Assembly: GCF_041361465.1 (NCBI RefSeq)
Contig: NZ_JBGKAC010000001.1
Location: 1,674,001 to 1,738,000 of the forward strand
Direction: 5' to 3'
Length of the DNA stretch: 64,000 nt
Source of the DNA: Halobaculum sp. MBLA0143
GTDB lineage: Archaea > Halobacteriota > Halobacteria > Halobacteriales > Haloferacaceae
The notes below the pieces were generated by a model. It saw nothing but the letters and a program-made list of their open reading frames with translations. It did not search any database and was not told the DNA's origin. The translations under genes were made by a program, and so were the position numbers. Shown piece after piece: positions 51,808 to 61,432 of the stretch (position 1 is its first letter; each line of letters opens with the position of its first letter).

Positions 51808-52673
51808 CCCGTGTCACCCCCGTCCGGCTCTGGGCCTCTGGCAGCGCCCTGTGCGGCGTCACCGCTCTCGCGGAGTTCACCGTCGATCAGGTTGACTACG
51901 CGGTCTGCGGCCTGTGCGACGTAGTCGTCGTGGGTGACGGTCACTACCGCCACTCCCTCCTCCTCCCGGAGCTCGTCGAACAGGTCGAGGATCTGGTCGC
52001 CGGTGTCGCGGTCGAGGTTCCCGGTCGGCTCGTCTGCCAACAACAGTTGCGGGTCGTTGATGAGCGACCGCGCGATGGCGACGCGTTGCTTCTGTCCGCC
52101 CGACAGCTCGTCCGGGTAGTGGTCCAGTCGGTCACCGAGTCCGACGCGTTCCAACAGCTCCGTGGCCCGCCGACGAGTCTTCTCCGGCGTCCGGTCGAGC
52201 ATCCGCGGCATCTCGACGTTCTCCAGGGCCGTCAGCGTCGGGATCAGGTAGAAGCTCTGGAAGACGAAGCCGATCACCTGTTTGCGCTGGCGGGTGCGCT
52301 CGGCGTCGTCGAACGACGCCACGTCTCGCCCCTCCAGCGTCACCTCGCCGCGGGTCGGCACGTCGAGGAGTCCCAGGAGGTTCAACAACGTCGACTTCCC
52401 GCTGCCGGAGGGACCGACGACGGCGACGAAGTCGCCCGGGGCGATTCCGAAGTCGATCCCCTTCAGCGCTCTGACGAGCTGGTCACCCGTCTGGTACTCC
52501 TTGACGACGTTGCGCCCGCGGAGGATGGAGTCGTCCGGGATGACTGCCTCCACGTCGCCGGCCGACTTCCGGTCGAACCCGCCGGTGGCCGGGGCGTCGT
52601 CCCCGGCTGACTCCGTCCCACCGTCCGCGCGTGTCGCGTCGTCCGTCGGTTCGTCTCCCGGCACGAGAGTCAC
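51804..52673 (-). CDS. MacB/LolD-type ABC transporter ATP-binding protein
   Basis: A 289-residue ATPase with Walker A GPSGSGKST, the LolD/MacB-type FVFQSFYLIPTLTALENVEMP, signature LSGGQKQRVAIARSL, Walker B LLLADEPTGNLD and VTHDDYVA. The ~45-residue N-terminal acidic tail is haloarchaeal. It drives the two permeases downstream. In bacteria such transporters export lipoproteins, toxins or antibiotics by a mechanotransmission stroke rather than by pumping through a channel. The start GTG at 52673 overlaps the end of the surface-protein gene by 4 bases. Confidence 0.94.
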   Translation of the reverse strand: MTLVPGDEPTDDATRADGGTESAGDDAPATGGFDRKSAGDVEAVIPDDSILRGRNVVKEYQTGDQLVRALKGIDFGIAPGDFVAVVGPSGSGKSTLLNLLGLLDVPTRGEVTLEGRDVASFDDAERTRQRKQVIGFVFQSFYLIPTLTALENVEMPRMLDRTPEKTRRRATELLERVGLGDRLDHYPDELSGGQKQRVAIARSLINDPQLLLADEPTGNLDRDTGDQILDLFDELREEEGVAVVTVTHDDYVAQAADRVVNLIDGELRESGDAAQGAARGPEPDGGDTG

Positions 52674-54466
52674 CCCCGAACCCGGTACGCGACCGCCAAC
52701 ACGATCACGAGTACGCCCACGGCCGCAATGGGGATAAGCGGAACGCCCCCACCGCTGCTCGACGAGCGGCTCGGCCGTTGGATCGTCTGTCGCTGGACGG
52801 GGACCTCCGCCGTGAGTGTCTTCTCGACGTTGTCGACCACGTACGTCACCTCAACGGGGAGCGTAGAGACGTTCTCGCCGGCCGTCGTCGACACCGTGAA
52901 CGACGAGAAGTCGCTGGCGTCGACGCCGCCGACGAAGTAGTCCGTCCCGGTCACGTCCGCCGAGTCGGGGATCGTCACCACGACGGAGTCGACCGACTCC
53001 GATCCGACGTTGCTCGCGGTCGCCGACAACTCGACGGTGTCGCCGCGCGCGACCGCCTCGACGCCGGTCAGTGTGATCTGCCCGGGGTTCGAGGGCGCAC
53101 TGAAGTCCGCCTGGAACGTTCGAGTGACGCGCTGTTGCACACCGTCGTCACGGTACACCAGCGTCACGTTCACCGGGTAGTTGCCGGCCTCCTCGGCGAC
53201 CGCCGAGAACTGGAGCTGTGTGGTCCCGCCGGCCTGGAGCGTCGACCGCACCTGCTCGTTCGAGTTGAACCTCACTGCCGGTGAAGACACCGTCACGCCC
53301 ACCTGGCGTACGCCCTGCTCCAGCCCGTTGGCGACCGTGACGTTCACCGATCGGGTCGCTCCGGGGACTGCCTCCTGTACGTCCAGCTGGAGCTGTGGGT
53401 GCTCCGTCGGTTCGACGTCCGAACTGAAGTCCGTCTGCAGCTCGTAGTCCACCCCACGGCGCTCACCGTCGGTCGTGTACGCGAGCTCGATTCTGACCGG
53501 GAGGCTCGTCTCCGCCTCCGGCGTGACCGTGAACTCGAACGTCTCGGTCGCGCCGCCCGACACCGCAGCCGACACCCGACGCGTGTCACTCACGTCGATC
53601 CGGTCACCCGCGAGTCGTAGCTCCACGTTGCGGACTGTCTGCTCCAGCCCGTTCGAGAGGTTGACCGAGACCGTCCGGGACTCTCCCGGCTCGCCCGCTT
53701 CGGTGTCGACCGCCACCTGCGGGTGCTCCACGTCGCTCGTCGGCGTGAAGTCGGGCGTGAGCTCGTACGTCGTCTCACGCCGGTCGCCCTCGTAGGTGTA
53801 ACGGACAGTCACGTTCACCGGCTGAGTCGTCTCCGCGGCCGGCGTCGTGCGGAAGTCGAACGACATCGACGCGCCCGTGCCGATCGTCGCCACGACGCGC
53901 CGCGGGTTGCGAATCTCCACGGTGTCGCTGTCCACGGTCAACTCCACGTTGTTGACGGCCGCCTCCAGCCCGTTGGAGACGCCGACGGTCATCGTCTGGT
54001 CGTCACCCGGCAGCGCCGCGTCCGTCGACACGTCCGTCTGCGGGTGGCCCTCGATCACCTGGACCGTCACCGGCTGGACCAGAACCCGCCGGTCGCCCGT
54101 CCCGTCGCGGAAGATCAGCCGAACGAACACCTCGTGGGTGCCCGACTCGTTGAGTGTCGCGTCGACGTCGACCGTCGTTCTAGTGCCGGGACCGATCCCG
54201 GCACGGTACCCCTCCTCGGAGACGAGGTCCGCGTTCGGCCCGGAGCCGCGTCGCACCTCCGCCTCCACGAGTCGGTAGTCCGTCGTCGTGTCACTGGAGG
54301 AACTGATCGTCGTCTGTATCGTGAACTCCTCTTCTGGGACCGGCTGTGACGGCTCCACCGCCGTCGAGACCGAGACGAAGCCGTCCGCCGCCGCCGGAGC
54401 CGTCCCGGCGGGGATCGCCGCCGCCATCAGTACTAGTGTCAGTACGGGAACGAGACTGCGTTGCAT
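52670..54466 (-). CDS. surface-anchored protein with CARDB-like repeats, partner of the MacB-like transporter
   Basis: A 598-residue exported protein. A Sec signal (residues 1-28) is followed by an N-terminal domain and then four ~105-residue beta-sandwich repeats. Three are near copies beginning HPQ and containing SNGLE-type turns (GVSNGLEAAVNNVEL, NLSNGLEQTVRNVEL and TVANGLEQGVRQVGV); the fourth has diverged. They resemble CARDB/COG1361 S-layer-type domains. The C-terminus has a Ser/Gly linker, a membrane helix (VPLIPIAAVGVLVIVLAVAY) and RVRG. It lies at the head of a four-gene operon with the MacB-like ATPase and permeases, and may act as the outside adaptor in place of MacA. TTTATA lies 30-35 bases upstream (54496-54501). 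Confidence 0.88.
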   Translation of the reverse strand: MQRSLVPVLTLVLMAAAIPAGTAPAAADGFVSVSTAVEPSQPVPEEEFTIQTTISSSSDTTTDYRLVEAEVRRGSGPNADLVSEEGYRAGIGPGTRTTVDVDATLNESGTHEVFVRLIFRDGTGDRRVLVQPVTVQVIEGHPQTDVSTDAALPGDDQTMTVGVSNGLEAAVNNVELTVDSDTVEIRNPRRVVATIGTGASMSFDFRTTPAAETTQPVNVTVRYTYEGDRRETTYELTPDFTPTSDVEHPQVAVDTEAGEPGESRTVSVNLSNGLEQTVRNVELRLAGDRIDVSDTRRVSAAVSGGATETFEFTVTPEAETSLPVRIELAYTTDGERRGVDYELQTDFSSDVEPTEHPQLQLDVQEAVPGATRSVNVTVANGLEQGVRQVGVTVSSPAVRFNSNEQVRSTLQAGGTTQLQFSAVAEEAGNYPVNVTLVYRDDGVQQRVTRTFQADFSAPSNPGQITLTGVEAVARGDTVELSATASNVGSESVDSVVVTIPDSADVTGTDYFVGGVDASDFSSFTVSTTAGENVSTLPVEVTYVVDNVEKTLTAEVPVQRQTIQRPSRSSSSGGGVPLIPIAAVGVLVIVLAVAYRVRG

Positions 54467-54495
54467 CTCTCGGATACCTCTCCGTCACTGTTCTC

Positions 54496-54501
54496 TATAA
54501 A
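54496..54501 (-). promoter_or_regulatory. TTTATA box of the MacB-like operon
   Basis: TTTATA on the minus strand, 30-35 bases upstream of the ATG at 54466, fits a leaderless haloarchaeal promoter for the four-gene export operon. Confidence 0.62.
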
Positions 54502-54601
54502 CCGGAGCCGAGGAATTCACCCCCCGTGAACACGGGAAACGCTTAACAGTCTCCGGTAGCCCGTCGGGTTACTTTTCACCGCCCCGAACCTCTCCCGGCG
54601 T

Positions 54602-54838
54602 ATGTCGGATCCGAGTGACGGCGACGACCCGACCGTCCCGCCTGCCGGCACCGGTGCCTGCCACGAACCGGGTGACTCGCCAGACGACTGTCCCGTCTGT
54701 GGTGACGGTTACCACTCCGTCACCGACCACACCGGCGGGCTCATGGTCAACCTCGAACCCAACGAACGGTTCGACCGGGTCTGCTTCCAGCCCGTCGGCG
54801 GCGGCGACGAGCCGAAGATTCGGTTCTTTCACCACTGA
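54602..54838 (+). CDS. small zinc-binding-like protein of unknown function
   Basis: A 78-residue protein with CHEPGDSPDDCPVCGDGYH in the middle, the cysteines and histidines resembling a small zinc site, and ERFDRVCFQPVGGGDEPKIRFFHH at the end. Haloarchaea have many such small proteins of unknown function. A gttacttttcac box is about 22-33 bases upstream of the ATG, which supports real expression. Confidence 0.72.
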   Translation: MSDPSDGDDPTVPPAGTGACHEPGDSPDDCPVCGDGYHSVTDHTGGLMVNLEPNERFDRVCFQPVGGGDEPKIRFFHH

Positions 54839-55104
54839 CCGGTCTTCTCTCCGTCGGGTGCGCGCCTGCGGCGCCCACCACTCACGGTAAAAAGCTCGAG
54901 CAAAAAGAGCGCTCGCTCGGCCCTACGGGCCTCGCTCGCGTCCCGATTCCAGTGCTGTCCCGCACCGCCACCGCACCGCTACCGCTCCACGACTGATCTT
55001 CTCGGAGTCGTCCGCGCTCCCCTCGCTCGTATCGAGCGGGTCACGGATCGTGGCCGTACTGATTCGATCCGTGGCGGGACCGGACAACGTCGGAGACGGG
55101 AGTC
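54839..55104. other. spacer with no gene found
   Basis: About 270 bases between the zinc-like protein gene and the toxin remnant. Open frames on both strands are short and have no motif. Composition is still GC-rich. Confidence 0.5.
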
Positions 55105-55456
55105 TCACTCGCCGTCCCGATCTGTGACGGTCTCCGCCCGTGCTTCGATCGTGTCTAGATCGCGGTCGTACGCGGTCGGACGAGGGCCGGCTCCGATACA
55201 GTACAGCGTCGATCCGTCACGGACGAAGAAGAGTCGAAAGTCGCCCTGTCGGCGTCTGTAGAGTTCCTCGTCGTCTGTGTCGTCAGAATCTCCACCGCGT
55301 CAGTCGGCGACCGGTCCCAACTGTGAGTTTCTCCTCCAGGTCGCCGATGTCTTCGAGAACCTCGGCAGTGACTTCGTCGGTGAAGACATCACCGGACAGG
55401 TCGTCTGCAGTCACTCTTCGATAACGACGACGGGTTCGACTCCGGTCGTGCTGCAC
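55105..55456 (-). pseudogene. frameshifted RelE/ParE-like toxin remnant
   Basis: Two pieces in different frames. The first, from about 55456, reads VTADDLSGDVFTDEVTAEVL and continues to TRWRF with a stop at 55283. The second (stop at 55105) reads EELYRRRQGDFRLFFVRDGS, LYCIGAGPRPTAYDRDLDTI and ends DRDGE. The segment RRRQGDFRLFFVRDG is like the central strand pair of RelE/ParE toxins. The frameshift is near 55285-55310. The intact antitoxin-like frame lies just upstream on the same strand. The toxin assignment rests on a short motif only; a sequencing error is possible. Confidence 0.45.
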
Positions 55457-55473
55457 CCCTCCGACCGGGGGAG

Positions 55474-55638
55474 TCAGAGGTCCAGGCGGTCCCGGAGTTC
55501 GTCGGTCGTGCAGGTGTCCTCCTCGTCGAGCGCGTCGAGATCGATCTGGTCGACTCGCTCGGAGAGCGTGTCGCCGTTCCCGAGGAGCACCTCGTCGGGG
55601 CCTTCCTCGGGCTCGGCGTCCTCCGAGTCGACTGCCAT
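55474..55638 (-). CDS. small acidic protein, possible antitoxin
   Basis: A 54-residue protein beginning MAVDSEDAEPEEGPDEVLLG, with SERVDQIDLDALDEEDTCTTDELRDRLDL at the end, strongly acidic. It is just upstream of the toxin remnant with the same direction, as an antitoxin would be. It has no recognisable DNA-binding motif. Confidence 0.45.
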   Translation of the reverse strand: MAVDSEDAEPEEGPDEVLLGNGDTLSERVDQIDLDALDEEDTCTTDELRDRLDL

Positions 55639-55795
55639 ACATCACCGCTGCCGTCTCCATTTGTAATCTCTGGGGCCCGTCGTTACTGCGGACTGATACA
55701 CGAGCGGTGGCTCACCGTGCGGACTGTCCGCGTGCGCGTGCTGCAGCGACTAATGGGTGCCGCGAGAGGGACAACCCGACGACCGAGCCGTCTCC

Positions 55796-57769
<1,974 letters not shown>

Positions 57770-57900
57770 GTAGCCGCATCGTTCCGTGGGACGGGCTTAA
57801 ATCTACCCGCAGTTCCGGAATCCCAGAAAGACGACTCGGAGCCGAGTACCCGCTGGTGGGAGCCGCTGGATTCACCTTCGCCGGCGACGACTCACGGACG

Positions 57901-58827
57901 ATGGCCGAGGAGGCGACGGGAGACCTGCAGTACCACGTCGACGGGGAACTGGTCGCGGCCGACGAGGCGACGGTGAGCGTCCACGACCGCGGGTTCGCGT
58001 ACGGCGACGCCGTGTTCGAGACGATCCGGGTGTACGGCGGCGTCCCGTTCCGGTGGGACGCCCACGCCGACCGCCTCCGCGCGTCCGCCGAGGCGCTGTC
58101 GCTGCCGGTGCCCCTGTCGGACGCCGCGCTCCGCGGCCGGATCGTGGAGACGGTCGCCGCGAACGACCTCCGGGAGGCCGCGGTGAAGCTGTCCGTCACC
58201 CGCGGCCCGGACACGCGCGGGCTGACTCCGCCGACGGACCCGGACCCGACGGTCGTCGTGACGGTGTCGCCGCTCGCGCCGGGCGGCAGCGACGGGGACC
58301 GGGCGTGGGGGGAGCCGGCGCGGCTCCAGACGGCCAAGACCCGTCGCGTTCCCGACCGCGCGCTCCCGGCGGGCGCGAAGACCCACAACTACCTCAACCC
58401 GATTCTGGCGCGATTGGAGACACGCGTGAGCGACGCCGACGAGGCGCTCGTGTTGGACGGGGAGGGGTACGTCGCGGAGGCGGCGGCGGCGAACCTCTGG
58501 TTCGTCGACGAACGGGGGCTGTACACGCCGTCGCTGGAGGGGCCGGTGTTGCCGGGGATCACCCGCGAGACCGTGGTGGAGATCGCCGAGTCGGAGGGGA
58601 TCCCGGTGACGGAGGGGCGGTTCGAGCCGGACGACGTGCGCGACGCCGAGGAGGCGTTCCTCACCTCCTCGATCCGAGAGATCCGGCCGGTCGAGACGGT
58701 CGACGGCGTCGCCGTCGGCGGCGGCCCGGTGACGAGCCTGCTGACCCGGCTGTACGACGCGCGTGTCGACGCCGCGTGTTACGACGGGGACGACACGGAC
58801 GGCGACGGTCAGGCCAACGGGCCGTAG
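57901..58827 (+). CDS. class IV aminotransferase (PabC/IlvE family)
   Basis: A 308-residue PLP enzyme. SVHDRGFAYGDAVFETIRVYGGVPFRWDAHADRLRASA is the class IV N-terminal signature; KTHNYLNPILARLE contains the lysine for PLP, and GYVAEAAAANLWFVDERGLYTP and LPGITRETVVEIAE are the cofactor-phosphate and substrate loops. Within the family this could be aminodeoxychorismate lyase (folate/PABA) or branched-chain aminotransferase. The AHADRL pattern and size favour a PabC-like enzyme, but no pabA/pabB gene is nearby, so I leave the symbol empty. The ATG at 57901 is preferred over the longer open frame from 57739. Confidence 0.82.
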   Translation: MAEEATGDLQYHVDGELVAADEATVSVHDRGFAYGDAVFETIRVYGGVPFRWDAHADRLRASAEALSLPVPLSDAALRGRIVETVAANDLREAAVKLSVTRGPDTRGLTPPTDPDPTVVVTVSPLAPGGSDGDRAWGEPARLQTAKTRRVPDRALPAGAKTHNYLNPILARLETRVSDADEALVLDGEGYVAEAAAANLWFVDERGLYTPSLEGPVLPGITRETVVEIAESEGIPVTEGRFEPDDVRDAEEAFLTSSIREIRPVETVDGVAVGGGPVTSLLTRLYDARVDAACYDGDDTDGDGQANGP

Positions 58828-58958
58828 GCGAACGCCCACACCGCGGCGATTCCGAGGAGTGCGATCAGCCCCGCGAACAGTGTCAGTCCGACGAGCACTC
58901 GCGCGGTCGCGCCCGTCCCGTCGTCCGTCGCCTCGTTGCCGTCCGCCTGGCGTGTCAT
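58809..58958 (-). CDS. small single-helix membrane protein
   Basis: A 49-residue protein: a polar acidic N-terminus (MTRQADGNEATDDGTGATA), then one membrane helix (VLVGLTLFAGLIALLGIAAVWAFAYGPLA) at the C-terminus. Haloarchaea have many such tail-anchored peptides. Its 3' end overlaps the aminotransferase stop by 19 bases on the other strand. Function unknown. Confidence 0.58.
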   Translation of the reverse strand: MTRQADGNEATDDGTGATARVLVGLTLFAGLIALLGIAAVWAFAYGPLA

Positions 58959-59001
58959 ACCCGTCGTAGCGTCGCCGGCGACATGAACCGTACGCCTCGG
59001 G

Positions 59002-59433
59002 CTACCCCACGACGGTGACCGGCACGTCCGTCCGGTCGAGCAGCCCGACCGCGACGCTACCCAGGACCCGGTCCGAGGCGCTCGACTGCCCACGGTGACC
59101 GACGACGATCTCGTCGGCCCGTTCGCGGGCGAACGTCGGAATCGTCTCCGTCGGCTCCCCGTACAGGAGGTGCGTGTCGGGAACCGTGACGCCGTCACCT
59201 CGGAGCCGCGCGGCCGCCTCCGAGACGGCGGTCTCGCCGCGCGCCGCCGCCGTCTCGATGTCCGGGGACCGGCTGTCGTCCGTCGGCGCCGGGGAACACG
59301 CCGCGGCGTACTCCCGCGGGGTGACGGCGTGAACGACCCAGACGCGTCCGTCCGTCGCCGCCGCGAGCCGCCCGGCGTGTCGAACCGCCGGGTCGCTGTC
59401 CGACGAGCCGTCGACCGCTACGAGGTACTCCAC
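59002..59433 (-). CDS. universal stress protein (UspA family)
   Basis: A 143-residue protein with the UspA layout: VEYLVAVDGSSDSDPAVRHAGRLAAATDG at the start, VHAVTP in strand two, and a C-terminal DEIVVGHRGQSSASDRVLGSVAVGLLDRTDVPVTVVG with the G-2x-G-9x-G(S/T) ATP-binding pattern in a GHRGQSSASDRVLGSVA form. Such proteins bind ATP and help in stress. The GTG at 59433 is chosen because the beta strand EYLVAVDG starts there. It lies 43 bases from the small membrane protein gene, same direction. Confidence 0.9.
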   Translation of the reverse strand: MEYLVAVDGSSDSDPAVRHAGRLAAATDGRVWVVHAVTPREYAAACSPAPTDDSRSPDIETAAARGETAVSEAAARLRGDGVTVPDTHLLYGEPTETIPTFARERADEIVVGHRGQSSASDRVLGSVAVGLLDRTDVPVTVVG

Positions 59434-59535
59434 GGCCGACGGTTCTCGCGGCCACACCTCACACCCCACGACGATATCGAGTCGGTGAGAGCGGACAGAA
59501 CAGTTATGACGGGCTGTGTGCGATTCGGACGAAAC

Positions 59536-59745
59536 TCACCGCATCTCCGAGAGGTCCCGCAGCACGTCGGCGGAGACGGTGAGCCAGTTCGTGACGAGGT
59601 CAGCGTCGTCGGCGTCGGCCGGCGCGACGGTGTAGGCGTCCGGTCCGTCGGACCGCGGCTCGAGGTAGCCGACGAGCGCCGACTCCGCCGCGGCGGCTTC
59701 CGCCCGGTCCGTGTCCGTCTCCGTCTCGCGGGGGCTGGCAGCCAT
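59536..59745 (-). CDS. DUF7511-type small protein
   Basis: A 69-residue protein ending YTVAPADADDADLVTNWLTVSADVLRDLSEMR, a pattern I recall from a haloarchaea-specific family (DUF7511). The N-terminal third is acidic and Ala-rich. Function unknown. The ATG at 59745 is preferred over a GTG at 59754. Confidence 0.72.
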   Translation of the reverse strand: MAASPRETETDTDRAEAAAAESALVGYLEPRSDGPDAYTVAPADADDADLVTNWLTVSADVLRDLSEMR

Positions 59746-60166
59746 CTGAGACACCTACGCGCTCGTTGCGGGCAGGCCCACCTAATACCGTGGTGTGGTT
59801 CCCAGGCCCTGGAATCGAGTGGCTCGTCTCGAGCCACCCCGCTCCGGTCGGTCGGCGTGGCGACCGTCGGAGGCCGCGAGTTCGTCGTCCGGTCGGAGCG
59901 TCGGGTCGGAGACGGACGACGAGGACGCCAGCGTCGAGGAGCCGACGGCGAGTCGTGTCGGATCGGCTGCGGTCGGTCCGTGGGGGTCGTCGCCCGCTTC
60001 GCGGACAGACGTACTCCGGGACTCCCGTCGAATCCACCCGTCAGTTCCCGCCCGGACAGAGCCGTCACGGGCTCGCGGTGACGACCGGAGAGTCGCGTTC
60101 CGGGCCCGAGCTCGTGTGTCGCTCCCGTGCGACCCATTAAGTGGGAGCCTCGCCACGAGGGAGACG
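59746..60166. other. 421-base spacer upstream of the glycosyltransferase gene
   Basis: GC-rich DNA with long open frames on both strands but none with sensible protein composition (Arg/Ser/Pro-rich shadows). At its right end ccattaagtgg (60133-60143) is a TATA-like box 24-34 bases before the glycosyltransferase ATG. I see no RNA gene. Confidence 0.45.
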
Positions 60167-61246
60167 ATGAGCTACACCGTGCTGATGCTGGGATGGGGGT
60201 TCCCACCGAACGTCACCGGCGGGCTCGACACGGCCGTCGGGGAGCTGTACGAGCAGTTCACCTCGGACGAGGAGGTGACGGTGGAACTCGTGTTGCCTGC
60301 GGAGTACGCCCCCGCAGACCGTCCGGGGATTCACGGCGTCGAGACCGGCGACGGGGACATCGTCACCCGCATCGGGCAGCTGTCGGAGACGTTCGTCGAC
60401 CACGCCGCCGACGCGGACCTGATCCACACGCACGACTGGTTCGGCTACAACCCCGGTTCGCGCGCACAGTCGGAACACGGCGTCCCCTGGGTCACGACGT
60501 TCCACTCGCTGTCGTCCGACCGGAACGCGGAGCCGCCCGACCGGGAGCGCCGGACGGAACGCCGGGTGGTCAACCGCTCGGACCACCTGATCGCCGTCAG
60601 CGACTACACCGCCCGGAAGCTCCGCCGGGAGTACGAGGGGGAGGCGGCGGTGATCCACAACGGGTTCCCACGGGTGGAGCCGAGCGATCGCGACGTGAAG
60701 GCGGAACTGGGGATCGACGGGCCGATGTTGTTCTTCGTCGGTCGTCACACGGACCAGAAGGGGATCGAGTACCTCCTGTACGCCCTCTCGGAGCTGCGCC
60801 GGGACGACGTGACCCTGGTCGTCGGCGGCACCGGCCACCTCACCGCACAGCTCCGGAAGTTCGCCGAACTCGCCGGCGTCGCCGACCGGACGGAGTTCGT
60901 CGGCTTCGTCCCGGAGGCGGAGCTGCCGGACTACTACGCCTCCGCGGATCTGTTCGTCTCCCCGTCCCGGTCGGAGCCGTTCGGGATCACGGTCGTGGAG
61001 GCGCTGTCGGCCGGCACCCGCGTCGTCTCGACGGAGTGTGGTGCCGCCGAGGTGCTGCCCGACGACTGTCTGATCTCCGTCGACCGCGACTCGACGAGCA
61101 TCGCCGCCGGGATCGAACGGGGTCTCGCCGCCGAGGGACCCGTCGAGTACGAGGAACGCGGCTGGGAGGCGGTCGCGGACGACCACCGCGCGTTCTACGA
61201 GGCGGTGTTGGACGAGGAGGACCCTCACGCCGCGCTGGAGGGGTGA
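60167..61246 (+). CDS. glycosyltransferase family 4 protein
   Basis: A 359-residue GT-B enzyme. LMLGWGFPPNVTGGLDTAVGELYE is the N-terminal acceptor loop; LIHTHDWFGYNPG and AVIHNGFPRVEP lead to the second Rossmann domain with FFVGRHTDQKGIEYLLYAL, and SPSRSEPFGITVVEALSAGTRVVST is the EX7E-type donor-sugar motif of GT4 proteins. It adds a sugar to a lipid, glycan or small molecule. The ATG at 60167 begins SYTVLMLGWG; the long open frame upstream is spacer. Its neighbours (UspA, DUF7511 and phototaxis genes) give no hint of substrate. Confidence 0.9.
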   Translation: MSYTVLMLGWGFPPNVTGGLDTAVGELYEQFTSDEEVTVELVLPAEYAPADRPGIHGVETGDGDIVTRIGQLSETFVDHAADADLIHTHDWFGYNPGSRAQSEHGVPWVTTFHSLSSDRNAEPPDRERRTERRVVNRSDHLIAVSDYTARKLRREYEGEAAVIHNGFPRVEPSDRDVKAELGIDGPMLFFVGRHTDQKGIEYLLYALSELRRDDVTLVVGGTGHLTAQLRKFAELAGVADRTEFVGFVPEAELPDYYASADLFVSPSRSEPFGITVVEALSAGTRVVSTECGAAEVLPDDCLISVDRDSTSIAAGIERGLAAEGPVEYEERGWEAVADDHRAFYEAVLDEEDPHAALEG

Positions 61247-61330
61247 GCTACCCCCCAACAGTCGGTGTCGACCGCGCCGGAAGGCCGTGTGCGACTGGGA
61301 CAGAAACCTTTGTCTCTGCTCAGCTCGAAC

Positions 61331-61387
61331 TTCTGTAGAAATTCTGTACTTATCGAACGAACGGTGCTCTATCTATCATTTTTGATA
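61331..61387 (+). promoter_or_regulatory. AT-rich control region of the htrI-sopI operon with direct and inverted repeats
   Basis: TTCTGTA occurs at 61331-61337 and 61342-61348, 11 bases apart (one helical turn). TATCA-TTTT-TGATA (61374-61387) is a perfect palindrome further downstream. The region is strongly AT-rich against a GC-rich background. It lies 46-102 bases before the transducer ATG at 61433 and is a likely promoter and regulator site. Confidence 0.55.
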
Positions 61388-61432
61388 AATCGTCGAGAAC
61401 GCTGAAGTGGTGGGCGGAGGAACCGGAGATTT

